Positions 31,002 through 40,621 of a stretch of DNA of 64,000 nucleotides are shown here, in pieces. Origin of the DNA: Yoonia sp. (lineage in GTDB: Bacteria > Pseudomonadota > Alphaproteobacteria > Rhodobacterales > Rhodobacteraceae); NCBI GenBank assembly GCA_029250945.1, contig JAQXEG010000022.1, positions 1-64,000 of the forward strand. The letters are read 5' to 3'. Made by a program: the position numbers and the translations under genes. Numbering within the stretch: position 1 is the stretch's first letter; each line of letters begins with the position of its first letter. The notes under the pieces are model-generated. The model did no database searches. It saw only the letters and a list, made by a program, of their open reading frames with translations, and was not told where the DNA came from.

Positions 31002-31621
31002 AGCTGCGCGAGGCTGGTTTCCAGATCGCCGTAACCTGTGAACCTATATTCATAGTCCAGACCGAGGCGGGTCGCGCAAGAGGCGGCCTTGGCCTGAAGG
31101 TCAGCATTATCTGTCTGCGCTTGATAGATCAGTTTCGTGTAATTACCGAAATACATGTCGCGCAGCGCAGGATGGCGATCTAGGCCCAGTGGCTCCCAAA
31201 CGAACGCGTCAAATTGCCGGACTAGAAAGTCGGTGAGGTAGAACGCGGTCATCTCGTCACGTGCTTCGAATGCCGCGTTCGTTTCAAAAAACGAATAACA
31301 ATGCGGCCCTTCGACCATTGATACACCCAATTCATTGCACTTTTCGAACAATTGACCGCCAGTGCCGCAATCGGCATAGACCACAAATATGGATGCGTAA
31401 TCTGCGCGATACTTGGTGACTGCATCCTCAATCGCCGGGGTAATCTTCTCTGGGTGATTGTGAAAAATCGCGGGCAAGCATTGCAGATCAAGATGGTCCC
31501 AGCCGTGGGTTTTCTTGAGCGCGATAATCTCATGCGCCAGTGCGCCACAAGCCAGCAACAGCACACGACCCTCGCCTGTTGGGGTTAAGCCATCGATCGT
31601 CAGGGTCGTGTCGTCTGTCAT
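30998..31621 (-). CDS. DUF1638 family protein
   Basis: 207 residues with the family pattern VLLLACGALAHEIIALKK, LDLQCLPAIFHNHPEKI, VVYADCGTGG and GPHCYSFFE. Conserved cysteines and histidines suggest a metal or cofactor site. Function is not established. It is preceded, in an ATGA overlap, by a 47-residue membrane protein and then by the corrinoid-protein gene, so a role in corrinoid or methyl-group metabolism is suggested by context. Confidence 0.88.
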   Translation of the reverse strand: MTDDTTLTIDGLTPTGEGRVLLLACGALAHEIIALKKTHGWDHLDLQCLPAIFHNHPEKITPAIEDAVTKYRADYASIFVVYADCGTGGQLFEKCNELGVSMVEGPHCYSFFETNAAFEARDEMTAFYLTDFLVRQFDAFVWEPLGLDRHPALRDMYFGNYTKLIYQAQTDNADLQAKAASCATRLGLDYEYRFTGYGDLETSLAQL

Positions 31622-31761
31622 GGGCGTCTTCCGAAATAGCGCACGATGAGGGCGGTAATGATCACCACAACCAAGGCAGGGTAACCGATCACGCTAAACA
31701 GGCCGACCGTGATCGCCGCTGCGCCAATTACGATAAGCCAGATGATCATAAGTTGTATCAT
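31618..31761 (-). CDS. 47-residue single-helix membrane protein
   Basis: ATG 31761 opens MIQLMIIWLIVIGAAAITVG and continues with one or two hydrophobic stretches and a basic end RYFGRRP. The TGA stop overlaps the ATG of the DUF1638 gene, a coupling that supports real translation. It lies between the corrinoid protein terminator and DUF1638. No family is recognised. A weak point is the lack of a strong ribosome site upstream. Confidence 0.6.
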   Translation of the reverse strand: MIQLMIIWLIVIGAAAITVGLFSVIGYPALVVVIITALIVRYFGRRP

Positions 31762-31790
31762 AGGGTTAACGTGGTGTCCGTGCCGTCAAA

Positions 31791-31822
31791 ATAAAAGGCC
31801 CCGCACAAATCTGTGCGAGGCC
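31791..31822 (-). terminator. Terminator of the corrinoid-protein gene
   Basis: GGCC-CGCACA / TGTGCG-GGCC stem with a 4-base loop, followed on the minus strand by a T-rich tract, 27 bases after the stop. It separates this gene from the small ORF and DUF1638, so these may be joined only by read-through or have their own promoter. Confidence 0.75.
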
Positions 31823-31848
31823 CGATCGTCATCACCTCTGGTGTGATT

Positions 31849-32550
31849 TTAGGCTGTCGCACCTTGGTTGTGCTTGCGGGCCATGAACATCTTGGCGGTT
31901 TCCACCGCAACCGCCGCATCACGGCAGTATGCGTCGGCGCCGATGGCTTTGCCGAACTCTTCGTTCAGCGGGGCGCCACCAACCAATACGGTGTAATCGT
32001 CGCGCATGCCTTTTTCGACCAGCGTATCAATCACGACCTTCATATATGGCATCGTGGTCGTCAGCAGGGCGGACATGCCAAGGATATCAGGCTGTTCGGC
32101 TTCAATCGTTTCCAGATAAGCCTCAACAGGGTTGTTGATGCCCATGTCGACGACTTCGAAACCTGCGCCTTCCATCATCATACCGACAAGGTTTTTGCCG
32201 ATGTCGTGGATGTCACCCTTTACCGTGCCGATAACCATCTTGCCCACACGTGGTGCGCCGGTTTCAGCCAACAGCGGCTTAAGGATGGCCATGCCGCCCT
32301 TCATCGCGTTCGCAGCCAAAAGAACCTCTGGCACGAAAAGGATACCGTCGCGGAAGTCGGCGCCAACGATGGTCATACCACCGACAAGGGCCTCTGTCAG
32401 GACACGGTACGGCTCCCAGCCGCGATCGATGAGGATATGCACACCCTCTTCGATTTCTTCCTTCATGCCGTCATAAAGGTCATCGAACATTTGCGCGACA
32501 AGATCTTCGTCGTTGAGTTCGGACAGGATGATATCGTCTTCTTCAGACAT
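31849..32550 (-). CDS. Corrinoid (B12)-binding methyl-carrier protein
   Basis: 233 residues from ATG 32550, with GGGAG 9-10 bases upstream. An N-terminal helical cap (residues 1-95) precedes a Rossmann B12 domain with the base-off motif GDIHDIGKN, whose His115 would coordinate cobalt. SALLTTTM and VLVGGAPLN follow. It has the two-domain build of MtbC/MtaC proteins and of the B12 region of MetH. In this window its likely partners are the pterin methyltransferase (9628-10695) and the homocysteine methyltransferase-like protein (33782-34795). A RamA-like reactivase is not in the window. Confidence 0.93.
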   Translation of the reverse strand: MSEEDDIILSELNDEDLVAQMFDDLYDGMKEEIEEGVHILIDRGWEPYRVLTEALVGGMTIVGADFRDGILFVPEVLLAANAMKGGMAILKPLLAETGAPRVGKMVIGTVKGDIHDIGKNLVGMMMEGAGFEVVDMGINNPVEAYLETIEAEQPDILGMSALLTTTMPYMKVVIDTLVEKGMRDDYTVLVGGAPLNEEFGKAIGADAYCRDAAVAVETAKMFMARKHNQGATA

Positions 32551-32702
32551 TGGCGGAAACTCCCTGAGGTGCGGCATAATTGCACAGTTGTTTTAACCGT
32601 TGTGCGCTGAATCGCTAGCCCCCACGCAAACAATCGCGACATAAGTAAGCGCGCTACCGACGAATGATTGCGCGTGTTCGCATTTTGTTCTAGTACTGTC
32701 GC

Positions 32703-33785
32703 ATGACAAATTTGGTAAACGAAAACAAGGTGCAAGCCCGCGGGCGTGCGGCACTGACAAACCCTGCCGTGCGGTTTGATCGCGTGACCACAGAACATGC
32801 CGATGATGGCTGGGATATCTCAGAGGAATTACCCGTTTTGCGCACCAAAACAACGCTGGAACGTCCGCGCCGTGTGATCAGCAAAAACACCTCGCCTGAT
32901 CTGTCGTTTGACCGCTCGATCAATCCGTACCGGGGGTGTGAGCATGGATGCATCTATTGCTTTGCCCGCCCGAGCCATGCGTATCTTGGCCTTTCGCCCG
33001 GATTGGATTTCGAAACCCAGCTGATTGCTCGCCCCGATGCGCCTGTAATTTTGGAACAGGAACTGCGTTCTGCGAAGTATCGCCATGCGATGATCGCGAT
33101 TGGCACCAACACCGATCCGTATCAGCCAATTGAAAAGACGCATGAAATCATGCGTGGCGTTTTGCAGGTATTGTCGGACTTCAACCATCCCGTTGGTATT
33201 GTCACCAAAGGCGTGATGATCGAACGCGACATTGATATTTTGGCGCCCATGGCGGCAAAGGGGCTGGTGCGCGTTGGCGTGTCGATCACAACGCTCGACA
33301 ATAAAACATCCCGCGCGATGGAGCCACGTGTGCCGTTGCCCGCCCGTCGGCTGCAAACCATCCGGCGCTTAACAGATGCGGGCATTCCGGTGCGCGTCAT
33401 GGTGTCCCCGATTGTGCCTGCCCTGACAGATCATGAGCTTGAGGCCATATTAACGGCCGCCCATGCCGCCGGTGCCGTGGCCGCATCATCCATCGTTTTG
33501 CGCCTGCCGCTCGAGGTGTCGGGGCTTTTTCAAGGCTGGCTGGCGAAAGCGTACCCCGGCCGCGCCGCGCGCGTTATGGGGCGTGTGCGCGAATTGCACG
33601 GTGGCAAGGATTACGATCCTGAATTTGGCACACGGATGCGCGGGCAGGGCAAATGGGCCGATCTGATCCATCAGCGGTCACGCCTCACTTGTCGGAAACT
33701 GGGGCTAAGCCGTGATTTGCCACCCTTGCGAACCGATCTATTTGTAGTGCCGCCCCGTGCAGGTGATCAGATGTCGCTATTTTAG
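32703..33785 (+). CDS. Radical SAM protein, PA0069/SplB-like family
   Basis: 360 residues. The 4Fe-4S SAM cluster motif is C79-x3-C83-x2-C86 in YRGCEHGCIYCFARP. Downstream blocks AIGTNTDPYQPIE, GIVTKGVMIERD and VGVSITTLD are typical of the PA0069 family (COG1533), annotated by distant similarity to spore photoproduct lyase. Substrate unknown. It is divergent from the corrinoid gene and its 3' end overlaps the methyltransferase gene by 4 bases. Confidence 0.9.
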   Translation: MTNLVNENKVQARGRAALTNPAVRFDRVTTEHADDGWDISEELPVLRTKTTLERPRRVISKNTSPDLSFDRSINPYRGCEHGCIYCFARPSHAYLGLSPGLDFETQLIARPDAPVILEQELRSAKYRHAMIAIGTNTDPYQPIEKTHEIMRGVLQVLSDFNHPVGIVTKGVMIERDIDILAPMAAKGLVRVGVSITTLDNKTSRAMEPRVPLPARRLQTIRRLTDAGIPVRVMVSPIVPALTDHELEAILTAAHAAGAVAASSIVLRLPLEVSGLFQGWLAKAYPGRAARVMGRVRELHGGKDYDPEFGTRMRGQGKWADLIHQRSRLTCRKLGLSRDLPPLRTDLFVVPPRAGDQMSLF

Positions 33786-34795
33786 CTGCGCCGCCGTCCG
33801 CGTCGTACGGCACGCACGGGGCCGTTGCCATCAGTGCCGTCAGATTCAGATGAGAACGCGCCAAGTGCGGCAATAATCTGATCAAGCGCGGGTTTTGTAC
33901 CCTTTGGGGTCGCCTCCAGCTTGGCGCGCATCACGGCCAGGTGCTCTGGCGTTGTGCCGCAGCAACCGCCGATAATCGTGGCACCGCAATCACGGGCTAG
34001 AACTGCGTATTCGCCCATCAATTCCGGTGTGCCGTCATAATGAATATGCCCGTCTTGGAATTTCGGAATGCCTGCGTTGCCTTTGGCGATCAATGTGGCG
34101 TCTGATGCCGCCTCTGCGATGCCCAAGACAGTGCGCAACAGATCGGATGCGCCGACCCCGCAATTTGCGCCAAACGCAAGCGGTTGATGCGCCAGTTTAC
34201 CGACCATTTTGCCCATATCCTTGGACGTCATCCCCATCATGGTTCGCCCGGCAGTGTCAAAGCTCATGGTGCCACACCACGGCATATCGGCCATGGCAAA
34301 TGCCTCTGAAGCGGCGCGGAATTCTTCAGGGGCCGAAATCGTTTCGACCCAGAGGACGTCGGCACCTCCAGTCTTGAGCCCCTCGGCCTGTTCGTGGAAC
34401 ATCTCAACTGCGATCTCGTGGGTCAGGCTGCCCATTGGGGCCATAATCTCGCCCGTGGGACCAACGGAGCCCGCGACAATCACTGTGCGCCCGGACGCAT
34501 CGGCAATGTCGCGCCCGATGGCGGCACCGACGCGGTTTAGCTCATGCGTCTGATTGGCCGCATCATGCAGTTTCAGGCGCGATGCGTTCCCGCCGAAGGT
34601 GTTCGTCAGAAACAGATCAGACCCTGCGCCCACCGCCCCGCTATACAAGGTACGAATGTTGTTGGGGTGCGTGATATTCCAAATCTCTGGTGCATCGCCA
34701 GCCTCTAGCCCGAGGTTGAACAGATTGGTGCCCGTGGCCCCATCCGCCAAAATCCAATCGCGTTCTGACAATAGTTTGGACAGTGCATTGGTCAT
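33782..34795 (-). CDS. bmt: Betaine/homocysteine S-methyltransferase-like protein
   Basis: 337-residue zinc TIM-barrel of the homocysteine methyltransferase family (Pfam S-methyl_trans). LADGATGTNLF starts the barrel; the zinc cysteines are in FGANCGVGAS and IIGGCCGTTPEHL. Annotated relatives are called betaine-homocysteine methyltransferase. In roseobacters this protein can act as the homocysteine module of a split B12-dependent methionine synthase, which fits the corrinoid gene 1.2 kb away. Which methyl donor it uses cannot be decided from the sequence. A basic tail (VRRGRRRS) is present. Confidence 0.85.
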   Translation of the reverse strand: MTNALSKLLSERDWILADGATGTNLFNLGLEAGDAPEIWNITHPNNIRTLYSGAVGAGSDLFLTNTFGGNASRLKLHDAANQTHELNRVGAAIGRDIADASGRTVIVAGSVGPTGEIMAPMGSLTHEIAVEMFHEQAEGLKTGGADVLWVETISAPEEFRAASEAFAMADMPWCGTMSFDTAGRTMMGMTSKDMGKMVGKLAHQPLAFGANCGVGASDLLRTVLGIAEAASDATLIAKGNAGIPKFQDGHIHYDGTPELMGEYAVLARDCGATIIGGCCGTTPEHLAVMRAKLEATPKGTKPALDQIIAALGAFSSESDGTDGNGPVRAVRRGRRRS

Positions 34796-34807
34796 TTTGG
34801 GGCCTCT

Positions 34808-36553
34808 TTATTCCGCTGGATAAGGGTGCGGAGTTTCATATCTGGTTGTGAATTTCAACGCGAAACTTTGCCAGCTGCGTGCAATTGGGCGTTGAATGGC
34901 CCATGTGACAGCGCCAAGCGTGATGGCGAACAACAACCTGTTTGGGGCTGCGTGGTAAAGCGGTATCCACGCGGGTCGAAAGCTTTGTTTGAATTGCAAA
35001 AGCCCGTCTGTTTTCGCCGTAATCGCGCAGCCGAATGTTAAATGGCAATCGGACACAGCCGCCAATGACACACGGGCAATACCAAGGCTTGCGGCCTGCG
35101 TAATGGCCGTGGCGACGGCCAGATGCATCGCGCCATTCACCTGCACGTCACCGCTACGCATAAGGTCGAGCGACCATTGGTCCCCGTGTTCTTGGAACGT
35201 GATGAACCCGATCAGGTTTGTACCCTGATGAATAAGGAACACCTTTTGCGCCGCGATATATGAGGGCTCATAACGCCCCATTGAAAATCCGCGCTCTCCC
35301 TTGTTGGCCTTGGCCCATTGGGTGGCGATTTGGGTCATTTGCGCAATCGGCGGTGTGTCGGTCTGTGTCACGGTCACGCCAGCTGTTTGTGCCTTTTTCA
35401 TCATACGGCGCAGGCGAGCATAGGGACGGCCCTGCGGGGCCCATGTGGCGGGGTCAATCACGGCCTCGGACGCGATGCGCCCGACCTGCCAGCCTTTACC
35501 GCGCAGGTGGGCCGCGGATTGCGGATTGATTTTATAGGCGCCAAGCGTGCCGCGTGGGGGCAGGCCTGCGGGTCCGCCAAGCGCGACCTTCAGTCCAAGC
35601 GGATATCCGATGAACCAAGTGCGCCCGCCGCCTTGCTGCAAAGCGCCGTGTTGCGACAGCAGATCCCATTCGCCCGGTCCGTTGGTAGTGGTTGGTGTGG
35701 GGCGCAATTTCTGGCCGATAAGCCAAATCATCGCAATCAGGGCAGGCCCTAGATAGCCGACGATCCGAAAGGCGCATAACCCTGCAAAGATCGGGGCCGC
35801 GTCTGTCGGGGCCAAAAGCCCGAGCAGCGTGACCTCTAACACACCAGCGCCCGCCGGAATGTTCGTGATCAACCCCATGCCAAGCGCCAAGATAAAGCCA
35901 GCAAGCATGACTGAAAACGGCACATCAACGCCCGATGGCATGAGTAGGTACAGTGCAGCGGCCGCAAAACACAGATCAGTGCCTGTGAAAATGAACAACC
36001 GCGCCATTTCCGCCGGATCGGGCAGGAACCGTCTCCCCAAATAGGCTGTGACGATGACGCCCGCCGTGATCAAAGCAATCCAGTCCATCGCGATGATATC
36101 AAGATGTATCAACGCGACTGCGGCATAGATCGCCCAAGCGTTCAGAAATGATGCTGCACCGGCGGCGGATACTTTGGCCGTTTGGCTGACGGGGACAGCG
36201 GGCAGGCATTGCCAGCGCACCAACCCGCCCGTGACCGCGCCAAAGCCAACCGTTTGACCGACGGCGACGGCGGCCATACCGGTTTGGCGGGCCAGACGGG
36301 GCGGGGTTTTGGTGCCCAAGATGCGGTGCCACGTTTCATCATACCGCCCGATGGCCGCGAAACTGATCCAGATGCACAGCGCGGCCATGGCCCATTGCGC
36401 CCAGTGGATCGTCGCAAAAGCCTGCCAGATAAGGGCGGGGTCCAGATCGGCCACACTTTGTGCGCCAAACCAAATGACGACGCCCCCCGCCAAAAGTGGC
36501 AGGACCATGCGCGCAAGGCGCAAGCTTGGCGCACCAAGGGAGGTTGTGATCAT
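34808..36553 (-). CDS. Short MprF-like membrane protein with DUF2156 domain
   Basis: 581 residues. About eight transmembrane helices in the first 290 residues form a flippase-like region, then a cytoplasmic GNAT-type DUF2156 domain (VALGGPAGLPPRGT, GERGFSMGRYEPSY, SLDLMRSGDVQVNGAMHLAV). MprF proteins add lysine or alanine from tRNA to phosphatidylglycerol or transport such lipids; most are over 800 residues with 14 helices. Here the flippase part is shorter, so an ornithine/lysine-lipid or other acyltransferase role is possible. It is 12 bases from the bmt gene on the same strand. Confidence 0.75.
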   Translation of the reverse strand: MITTSLGAPSLRLARMVLPLLAGGVVIWFGAQSVADLDPALIWQAFATIHWAQWAMAALCIWISFAAIGRYDETWHRILGTKTPPRLARQTGMAAVAVGQTVGFGAVTGGLVRWQCLPAVPVSQTAKVSAAGAASFLNAWAIYAAVALIHLDIIAMDWIALITAGVIVTAYLGRRFLPDPAEMARLFIFTGTDLCFAAAALYLLMPSGVDVPFSVMLAGFILALGMGLITNIPAGAGVLEVTLLGLLAPTDAAPIFAGLCAFRIVGYLGPALIAMIWLIGQKLRPTPTTTNGPGEWDLLSQHGALQQGGGRTWFIGYPLGLKVALGGPAGLPPRGTLGAYKINPQSAAHLRGKGWQVGRIASEAVIDPATWAPQGRPYARLRRMMKKAQTAGVTVTQTDTPPIAQMTQIATQWAKANKGERGFSMGRYEPSYIAAQKVFLIHQGTNLIGFITFQEHGDQWSLDLMRSGDVQVNGAMHLAVATAITQAASLGIARVSLAAVSDCHLTFGCAITAKTDGLLQFKQSFRPAWIPLYHAAPNRLLFAITLGAVTWAIQRPIARSWQSFALKFTTRYETPHPYPAE

Positions 36554-36692
36554 AAGCAGGCTCCGAAAATGTTGAGCCCAAGATGTAGGCCGACACAGCT
36601 AGAACGGCGTTAATATCGGGTCATAATCAACGTTAACATGCGGCATAATATGCCAACAAAGGGTTGCAAATTTTCGACCTATTTGAGGTAAA

Positions 36693-36998
36693 TTAGAGCT
36701 CGGACATCAACTCGGTCTTGGCCTTGGCTATCAGTGTGGACATTTGCACATGGATCGTTGCCTCGTCCGCGCTGCCATCCAGATAACCGGAGACTTTGCG
36801 AAACACGTCCTCATCGCCGGCCTCTTCGAAATCGGATTTCACGACCTCAACGGCGTAGGCTTGGGCGTCTGCACCTGTTTTCCCCAACAAATCAGCCGCC
36901 CAAAGTCCCAACAATTTGTTGCGCCGTGCTTCGGCCTTGAACTGCACCTCTGCATCATGGGCACATTTGACTTCAAATGCGTTTTCACGGTCGTTCAT
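36693..36998 (-). CDS. DUF1476 protein, F1-ATPase zeta-type inhibitor
   Basis: 101 residues, all helical. It starts [39 protein letters not shown], the diagnostic block of DUF1476. In Paracoccus denitrificans a member is the zeta subunit that blocks ATP hydrolysis by F1Fo through its N-terminal region. ATG 36998 is used because the family starts close to this block. It is monocistronic; the divergent purC gene begins 145 bases away. Confidence 0.88.
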   Translation of the reverse strand: MNDRENAFEVKCAHDAEVQFKAEARRNKLLGLWAADLLGKTGADAQAYAVEVVKSDFEEAGDEDVFRKVSGYLDGSADEATIHVQMSTLIAKAKTELMSEL

Positions 36999-37143
36999 CG
37001 CGCTTATCGGGGCATCTTTTGCGTTTTTCTGCTGTATCCACAAGATATGGTGTTCGGATACCTTGCTCGCAAGGGTCGCTTATCGTAAGAGGCGTTCAAT
37101 ACGCGCCCCATGGCGGGGCCCGACACGCGCAAGGGGTCTGATG

Positions 37144-37908
37144 ATGGCACGCCGCAAACTGGTCTATGAAGGCAAGGCAAAAATCCTTTATGAGGGGCCG
37201 GAGCCGGGGACATTTGTCCAATATTTCAAAGATGACGCCACTGCGTTCAATGCTGAGAAAAAGGCCGTGATCGAGGGCAAGGGAGTGTTGAACAACCGCT
37301 TGTCTGAATATTTTATGATCGGGCTTCAGTCGATTGGCATTCCAACCCATTTCATCAAACGTCTGAACATGCGCGAACAATTGATCCGTCAGGCCGAAAT
37401 TGTCCCGCTTGAGGTGATCGTGCGCAACTATGCCGCTGGAACAATGGCCAAGCGCATGGGCATGGACGAAGGCACACAATTGCCGCGCCCTGTGGTCGAG
37501 TTTTCGTACAAGGACGACAGCCTAGGTGATCCGCTGGTTCCTGAGGAATACATCGCCGCCTTTGGTTGGGCCAGTCAGCAAGAGATGGATGACATTGTCA
37601 GTCTCGCGCTGCGGGTCAACGACTGGATGTCGGGCGTCATGTATGGCGTGGGCATCAAGTTGATCGACTTTAAGATCGAGGTCGGGCGCGTGTGGGACAA
37701 TGATTTCCCGCGCCTTATTCTTGCCGATGAAATTAGCCCCGATAGCTGCCGCCTATGGGACATCGAGACGGGTCAAAAGCTGGACAAGGATGTGTTTCGC
37801 CGCGATCTGGGCGATCTGGCCGATGCCTATACCGAAGTGGCCAAGCGTTTGGGCGTTCTTCCGTCCAACGTCACCCATGCACCCACGAAACCAACCCTGA
37901 TTAATTAA
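37144..37908 (+). CDS. purC: SAICAR synthase
   Basis: Ligates aspartate to CAIR in purine synthesis. It has 254 residues. N-terminal [21 protein letters not shown], then [23 protein letters not shown] and IVGR-type [28 protein letters not shown] 37144 is preferred over 37141 and over the long upstream extension because AAGGGG ends 8 bases before it. It heads purC-purS-purQ. Confidence 0.97.
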   Translation: MARRKLVYEGKAKILYEGPEPGTFVQYFKDDATAFNAEKKAVIEGKGVLNNRLSEYFMIGLQSIGIPTHFIKRLNMREQLIRQAEIVPLEVIVRNYAAGTMAKRMGMDEGTQLPRPVVEFSYKDDSLGDPLVPEEYIAAFGWASQQEMDDIVSLALRVNDWMSGVMYGVGIKLIDFKIEVGRVWDNDFPRLILADEISPDSCRLWDIETGQKLDKDVFRRDLGDLADAYTEVAKRLGVLPSNVTHAPTKPTLIN

Positions 37909-37922
37909 AGGATATCAGACAG

Positions 37923-38153
37923 ATGAAAGCCAAAGTTCATGTGATTCTTAAGAATGGTGTTCTGGATCCGCAGGGGGCTGCAATTCAACATGCGCTCGGG
38001 TCGCTGGGGTTTGATGGCGTAGAAGGCGTGCGTCAGGGCAAGGTGATCGAACTGGATCTGGCCGATGGCACATCCGAAGACACGATCGCGCAGATGTGCG
38101 AAAAGCTGTTGGCGAACACGGTCATCGAAAGCTACCGGATCGAGGTGCTGTGA
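37923..38153 (+). CDS. purS: Phosphoribosylformylglycinamidine synthase subunit PurS
   Basis: 76-residue ferredoxin-fold subunit of the PurSQL complex that amidates FGAR. Blocks are [17 protein letters not shown] and [10 protein letters not shown]. It holds the PurQ and PurL subunits together. purQ starts in a TGATG overlap. purL itself is not in the window. Confidence 0.96.
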   Translation: MKAKVHVILKNGVLDPQGAAIQHALGSLGFDGVEGVRQGKVIELDLADGTSEDTIAQMCEKLLANTVIESYRIEVL

Positions 38154-38818
38154 TGCGCGCCGCTGTCATCGTTTTCCCCGGTTCAAACTGTGACCGGGAC
38201 ATGGCTGTTGCGCTGCGCGCCGCTGGTGCCGACGTGCAAATGGTCTGGCACAAAGATGCGACGCTGCCGGATGTCGATCTGGTCGCAGTGCCCGGTGGGT
38301 TCTCGTTCGGGGATTATTTGCGCTGCGGGGCTATTGCGGCCCAATCGCCGATCTGCAAAGGGCTTATCGCCCATGTAGAACGTGGTGGTTATGCGCTTGG
38401 CGTCTGCAACGGGTTTCAGGTTTTGACCGAAACGGGCCTGTTGCCTGGCGCATTGATGCGCAACGCCGACCTGAAGTTCATCTGCAAAACTGTCGATCTG
38501 GACGTGGCAACATCCGATAGCGCGTTCACCGAAGGGTATAACGCGGGCGACACTGTTGGCTTCCCGGTGGCACACCATGACGGGAACTACACGATTGACG
38601 ATGCTGGTCTGAAAACCTTGCAAGATCAAGATCGTATCGCGTTCACCTATGCCGACAATCCCAACGGGTCTGTCGCCGATATCGCTGGTGTCTTGTCAGA
38701 AAATCGCCGTGTGCTGGGCATGATGCCACATCCGGAACGCGCGATTGATGCAGGTCATGGCGGCACAGATGGACAGGCGCTTTTCCGCGGACTGTTGGGG
38801 CAGTTGACCAACGCCTAG
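38153..38818 (+). CDS. purQ: Phosphoribosylformylglycinamidine synthase glutaminase PurQ
   Basis: Class I glutamine amidotransferase subunit, 221 residues, delivering ammonia to Pur[25 protein letters not shown], the nucleophile cysteine in [11 protein letters not shown], and the His/Glu pair in MMPHPERA are visible. It begins within the purS stop codon. The dct genes follow after 36 bases but are functionally unrelated. Confidence 0.97.
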   Translation: MRAAVIVFPGSNCDRDMAVALRAAGADVQMVWHKDATLPDVDLVAVPGGFSFGDYLRCGAIAAQSPICKGLIAHVERGGYALGVCNGFQVLTETGLLPGALMRNADLKFICKTVDLDVATSDSAFTEGYNAGDTVGFPVAHHDGNYTIDDAGLKTLQDQDRIAFTYADNPNGSVADIAGVLSENRRVLGMMPHPERAIDAGHGGTDGQALFRGLLGQLTNA

Positions 38819-38854
38819 CTTGTGAGGGTGGGGCGGTCGGTTTAGACTTCGGTC

Positions 38855-40609
38855 ATGAAAACTGCTGCTGCCCGCTCCAAACGTCGCGATCAAAACAGTT
38901 GGTATCTTCGGATTTCCGTGCTGATTGTTTGTGCCTTGGGCGTGCTGACGATTTATTTCAGCAACCAACTGCTGACGCAGCGGTTCACCGAAACCACGCG
39001 CAACCGGGCCGAGGTGCGCCTGACACTCTACGTCGCCAACTTGATGAGCGAGCTACAGCGCAATTCCATCGTGCCGCAGCTTTTGGCGCGAGATCCGCAG
39101 CTGATTTCGGCGCTTGATTACAAAGATTATTCGCTGTCCACCGCGCGGCTTTTGTCATTTGTTGATGAAATCGGGGCCGCATCGCTGATTTTGCTGGATG
39201 CCGATGGGCGAACCGTGGCGGCAACTGATCGTAACCGCTTGGGCGAGATGCACAGCACGTCCCCCCATTTCGTGAGTGCACGCCGTTCCAATGCTACGAT
39301 TTTCACCACGCTTGAGCTTGAAAACGGCGGCTACGCCTTTGTCTATTCCCGCAGGGTAGAGGTCGCGGCTGGCACCGTCGGCGTCATCGTGGTTGAAGTA
39401 GATTTGCAAAAGCTGGAACGGGGCTGGACGGGCGTATCGGACGCCGTCTATGTCGCTGATAGCCAAGGCACCATTGTGATGTCGACCGAACCGCGCTGGC
39501 GTGGGCTGGATGAGGCCACGGCGCTGACCCGTCAATCGGCACCTTCCGCGATTGAACGTGCGGTGCGCGCAACCCAAGACTGGGCCGCATTGCCCGTTGA
39601 TGCCTATCTACAGGGCGAGGCGGTGCTGCGCCGCGAGGCCCGCGTGCCATTCCAAGGTTGGCGGATTGTCAGTTTTACCACTTATTCGTCCGTGCGCGAA
39701 CGTGTGAACGGTGTTCTCGCGCTTGAGGTGATGGGATTCGCGATCCTTTTGGCGCTGATGTTCTGGCTGTGGTCGCGCAAGGCCGCGTCGCGGATTGTGC
39801 TGTTCCAACGTGAATCAGCCGATCTTCGCGCATTGAACGTGCGGCTCCAGCGGGAAATTGCCGAGCGTCAGAAGGTCGAAAAGACACTTGAAGTGGCCGA
39901 ACAGACGCTTGCGCAATCGTCGAAACTTGCCGCTTTGGGCGAAATGTCAGCGGCTGTTAGTCACGAGCTGAACCAGCCGCTTGCCGCGATGAAAACCTAC
40001 CTCGCGGGTGCGCGGCTTCTGCTGCAACGCAAACGCCCAGATGAGGCGTTGTCATCGTTCCAGCGGATTGACGATTTGATTGAGCGGATGGGCGCAATCA
40101 CCAAGCAGTTGAAATCCTATGCCCGTAAGGGTGGGGATACCTTTGGACCCGTTGATACAAGGGCTGCGGTGTCGTCGGCGCTGTCGATGATGGAACCGCA
40201 ATTGAACAATCGCGACATCACAATCACGCGCACATTGCCCGAAGATCCGGTGATGATTTTGGGCGACAGGCTCCGGCTGGAACAGGTCATTATCAACCTG
40301 CTGCGCAATGCGCTGGATGTGACCAAAACCGTGCGGGCGCCCGCCATCGAAATCATCCTTGCGACGGGCGATACGGTCAGTCTGACGGTGCGCGACAACG
40401 GGCAGGGGATTGATGATCTCGATGAGTTGTTTGAACCGTTCTACACCACCAAACAGCCCGGCGACGGTGTTGGGCTGGGGCTTGCCATCTCATCTGGGAT
40501 CGTGAACGACCTAGGGGGACGGCTGACCGCACGCAATGCGGATGGCGGGGGGGCTGTATTTGAGGTGCAGCTGCCTATCTTAAGTACTGACATGGAAGCG
40601 GCGGAATAA
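38855..40609 (+). CDS. dctB: DctB-type C4-dicarboxylate sensor histidine kinase
   Basis: 584-residue membrane kinase. A first helix (LRISVLIVCALGVLTIYF, residues 22-40) and a second near residue 290 (LEVMGFAILLALMFWLW) enclose a periplasmic double-PAS sensor. A coiled coil follows, then the H-box SHELNQPLAAMKTYLAGA, N-box LLRNALDV, and G-boxes DNGQGID and GVGLGLAISSG. DctB homologues sense succinate, malate or fumarate. dctD follows 12 bases later. No DctPQM or DctA transporter is in the window, so the target is elsewhere. The ligand is inferred from family. Confidence 0.9.
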   Translation: MKTAAARSKRRDQNSWYLRISVLIVCALGVLTIYFSNQLLTQRFTETTRNRAEVRLTLYVANLMSELQRNSIVPQLLARDPQLISALDYKDYSLSTARLLSFVDEIGAASLILLDADGRTVAATDRNRLGEMHSTSPHFVSARRSNATIFTTLELENGGYAFVYSRRVEVAAGTVGVIVVEVDLQKLERGWTGVSDAVYVADSQGTIVMSTEPRWRGLDEATALTRQSAPSAIERAVRATQDWAALPVDAYLQGEAVLRREARVPFQGWRIVSFTTYSSVRERVNGVLALEVMGFAILLALMFWLWSRKAASRIVLFQRESADLRALNVRLQREIAERQKVEKTLEVAEQTLAQSSKLAALGEMSAAVSHELNQPLAAMKTYLAGARLLLQRKRPDEALSSFQRIDDLIERMGAITKQLKSYARKGGDTFGPVDTRAAVSSALSMMEPQLNNRDITITRTLPEDPVMILGDRLRLEQVIINLLRNALDVTKTVRAPAIEIILATGDTVSLTVRDNGQGIDDLDELFEPFYTTKQPGDGVGLGLAISSGIVNDLGGRLTARNADGGGAVFEVQLPILSTDMEAAE

Positions 40610-40621
40610 GGAACGACAGGT

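Noticed and set aside
36916-37143. N-terminal extension of purC
   Set aside because: SAICAR synthases start at the [11 protein letters not shown] block, and an AAGGGG ribosome site sits right before ATG 37144.
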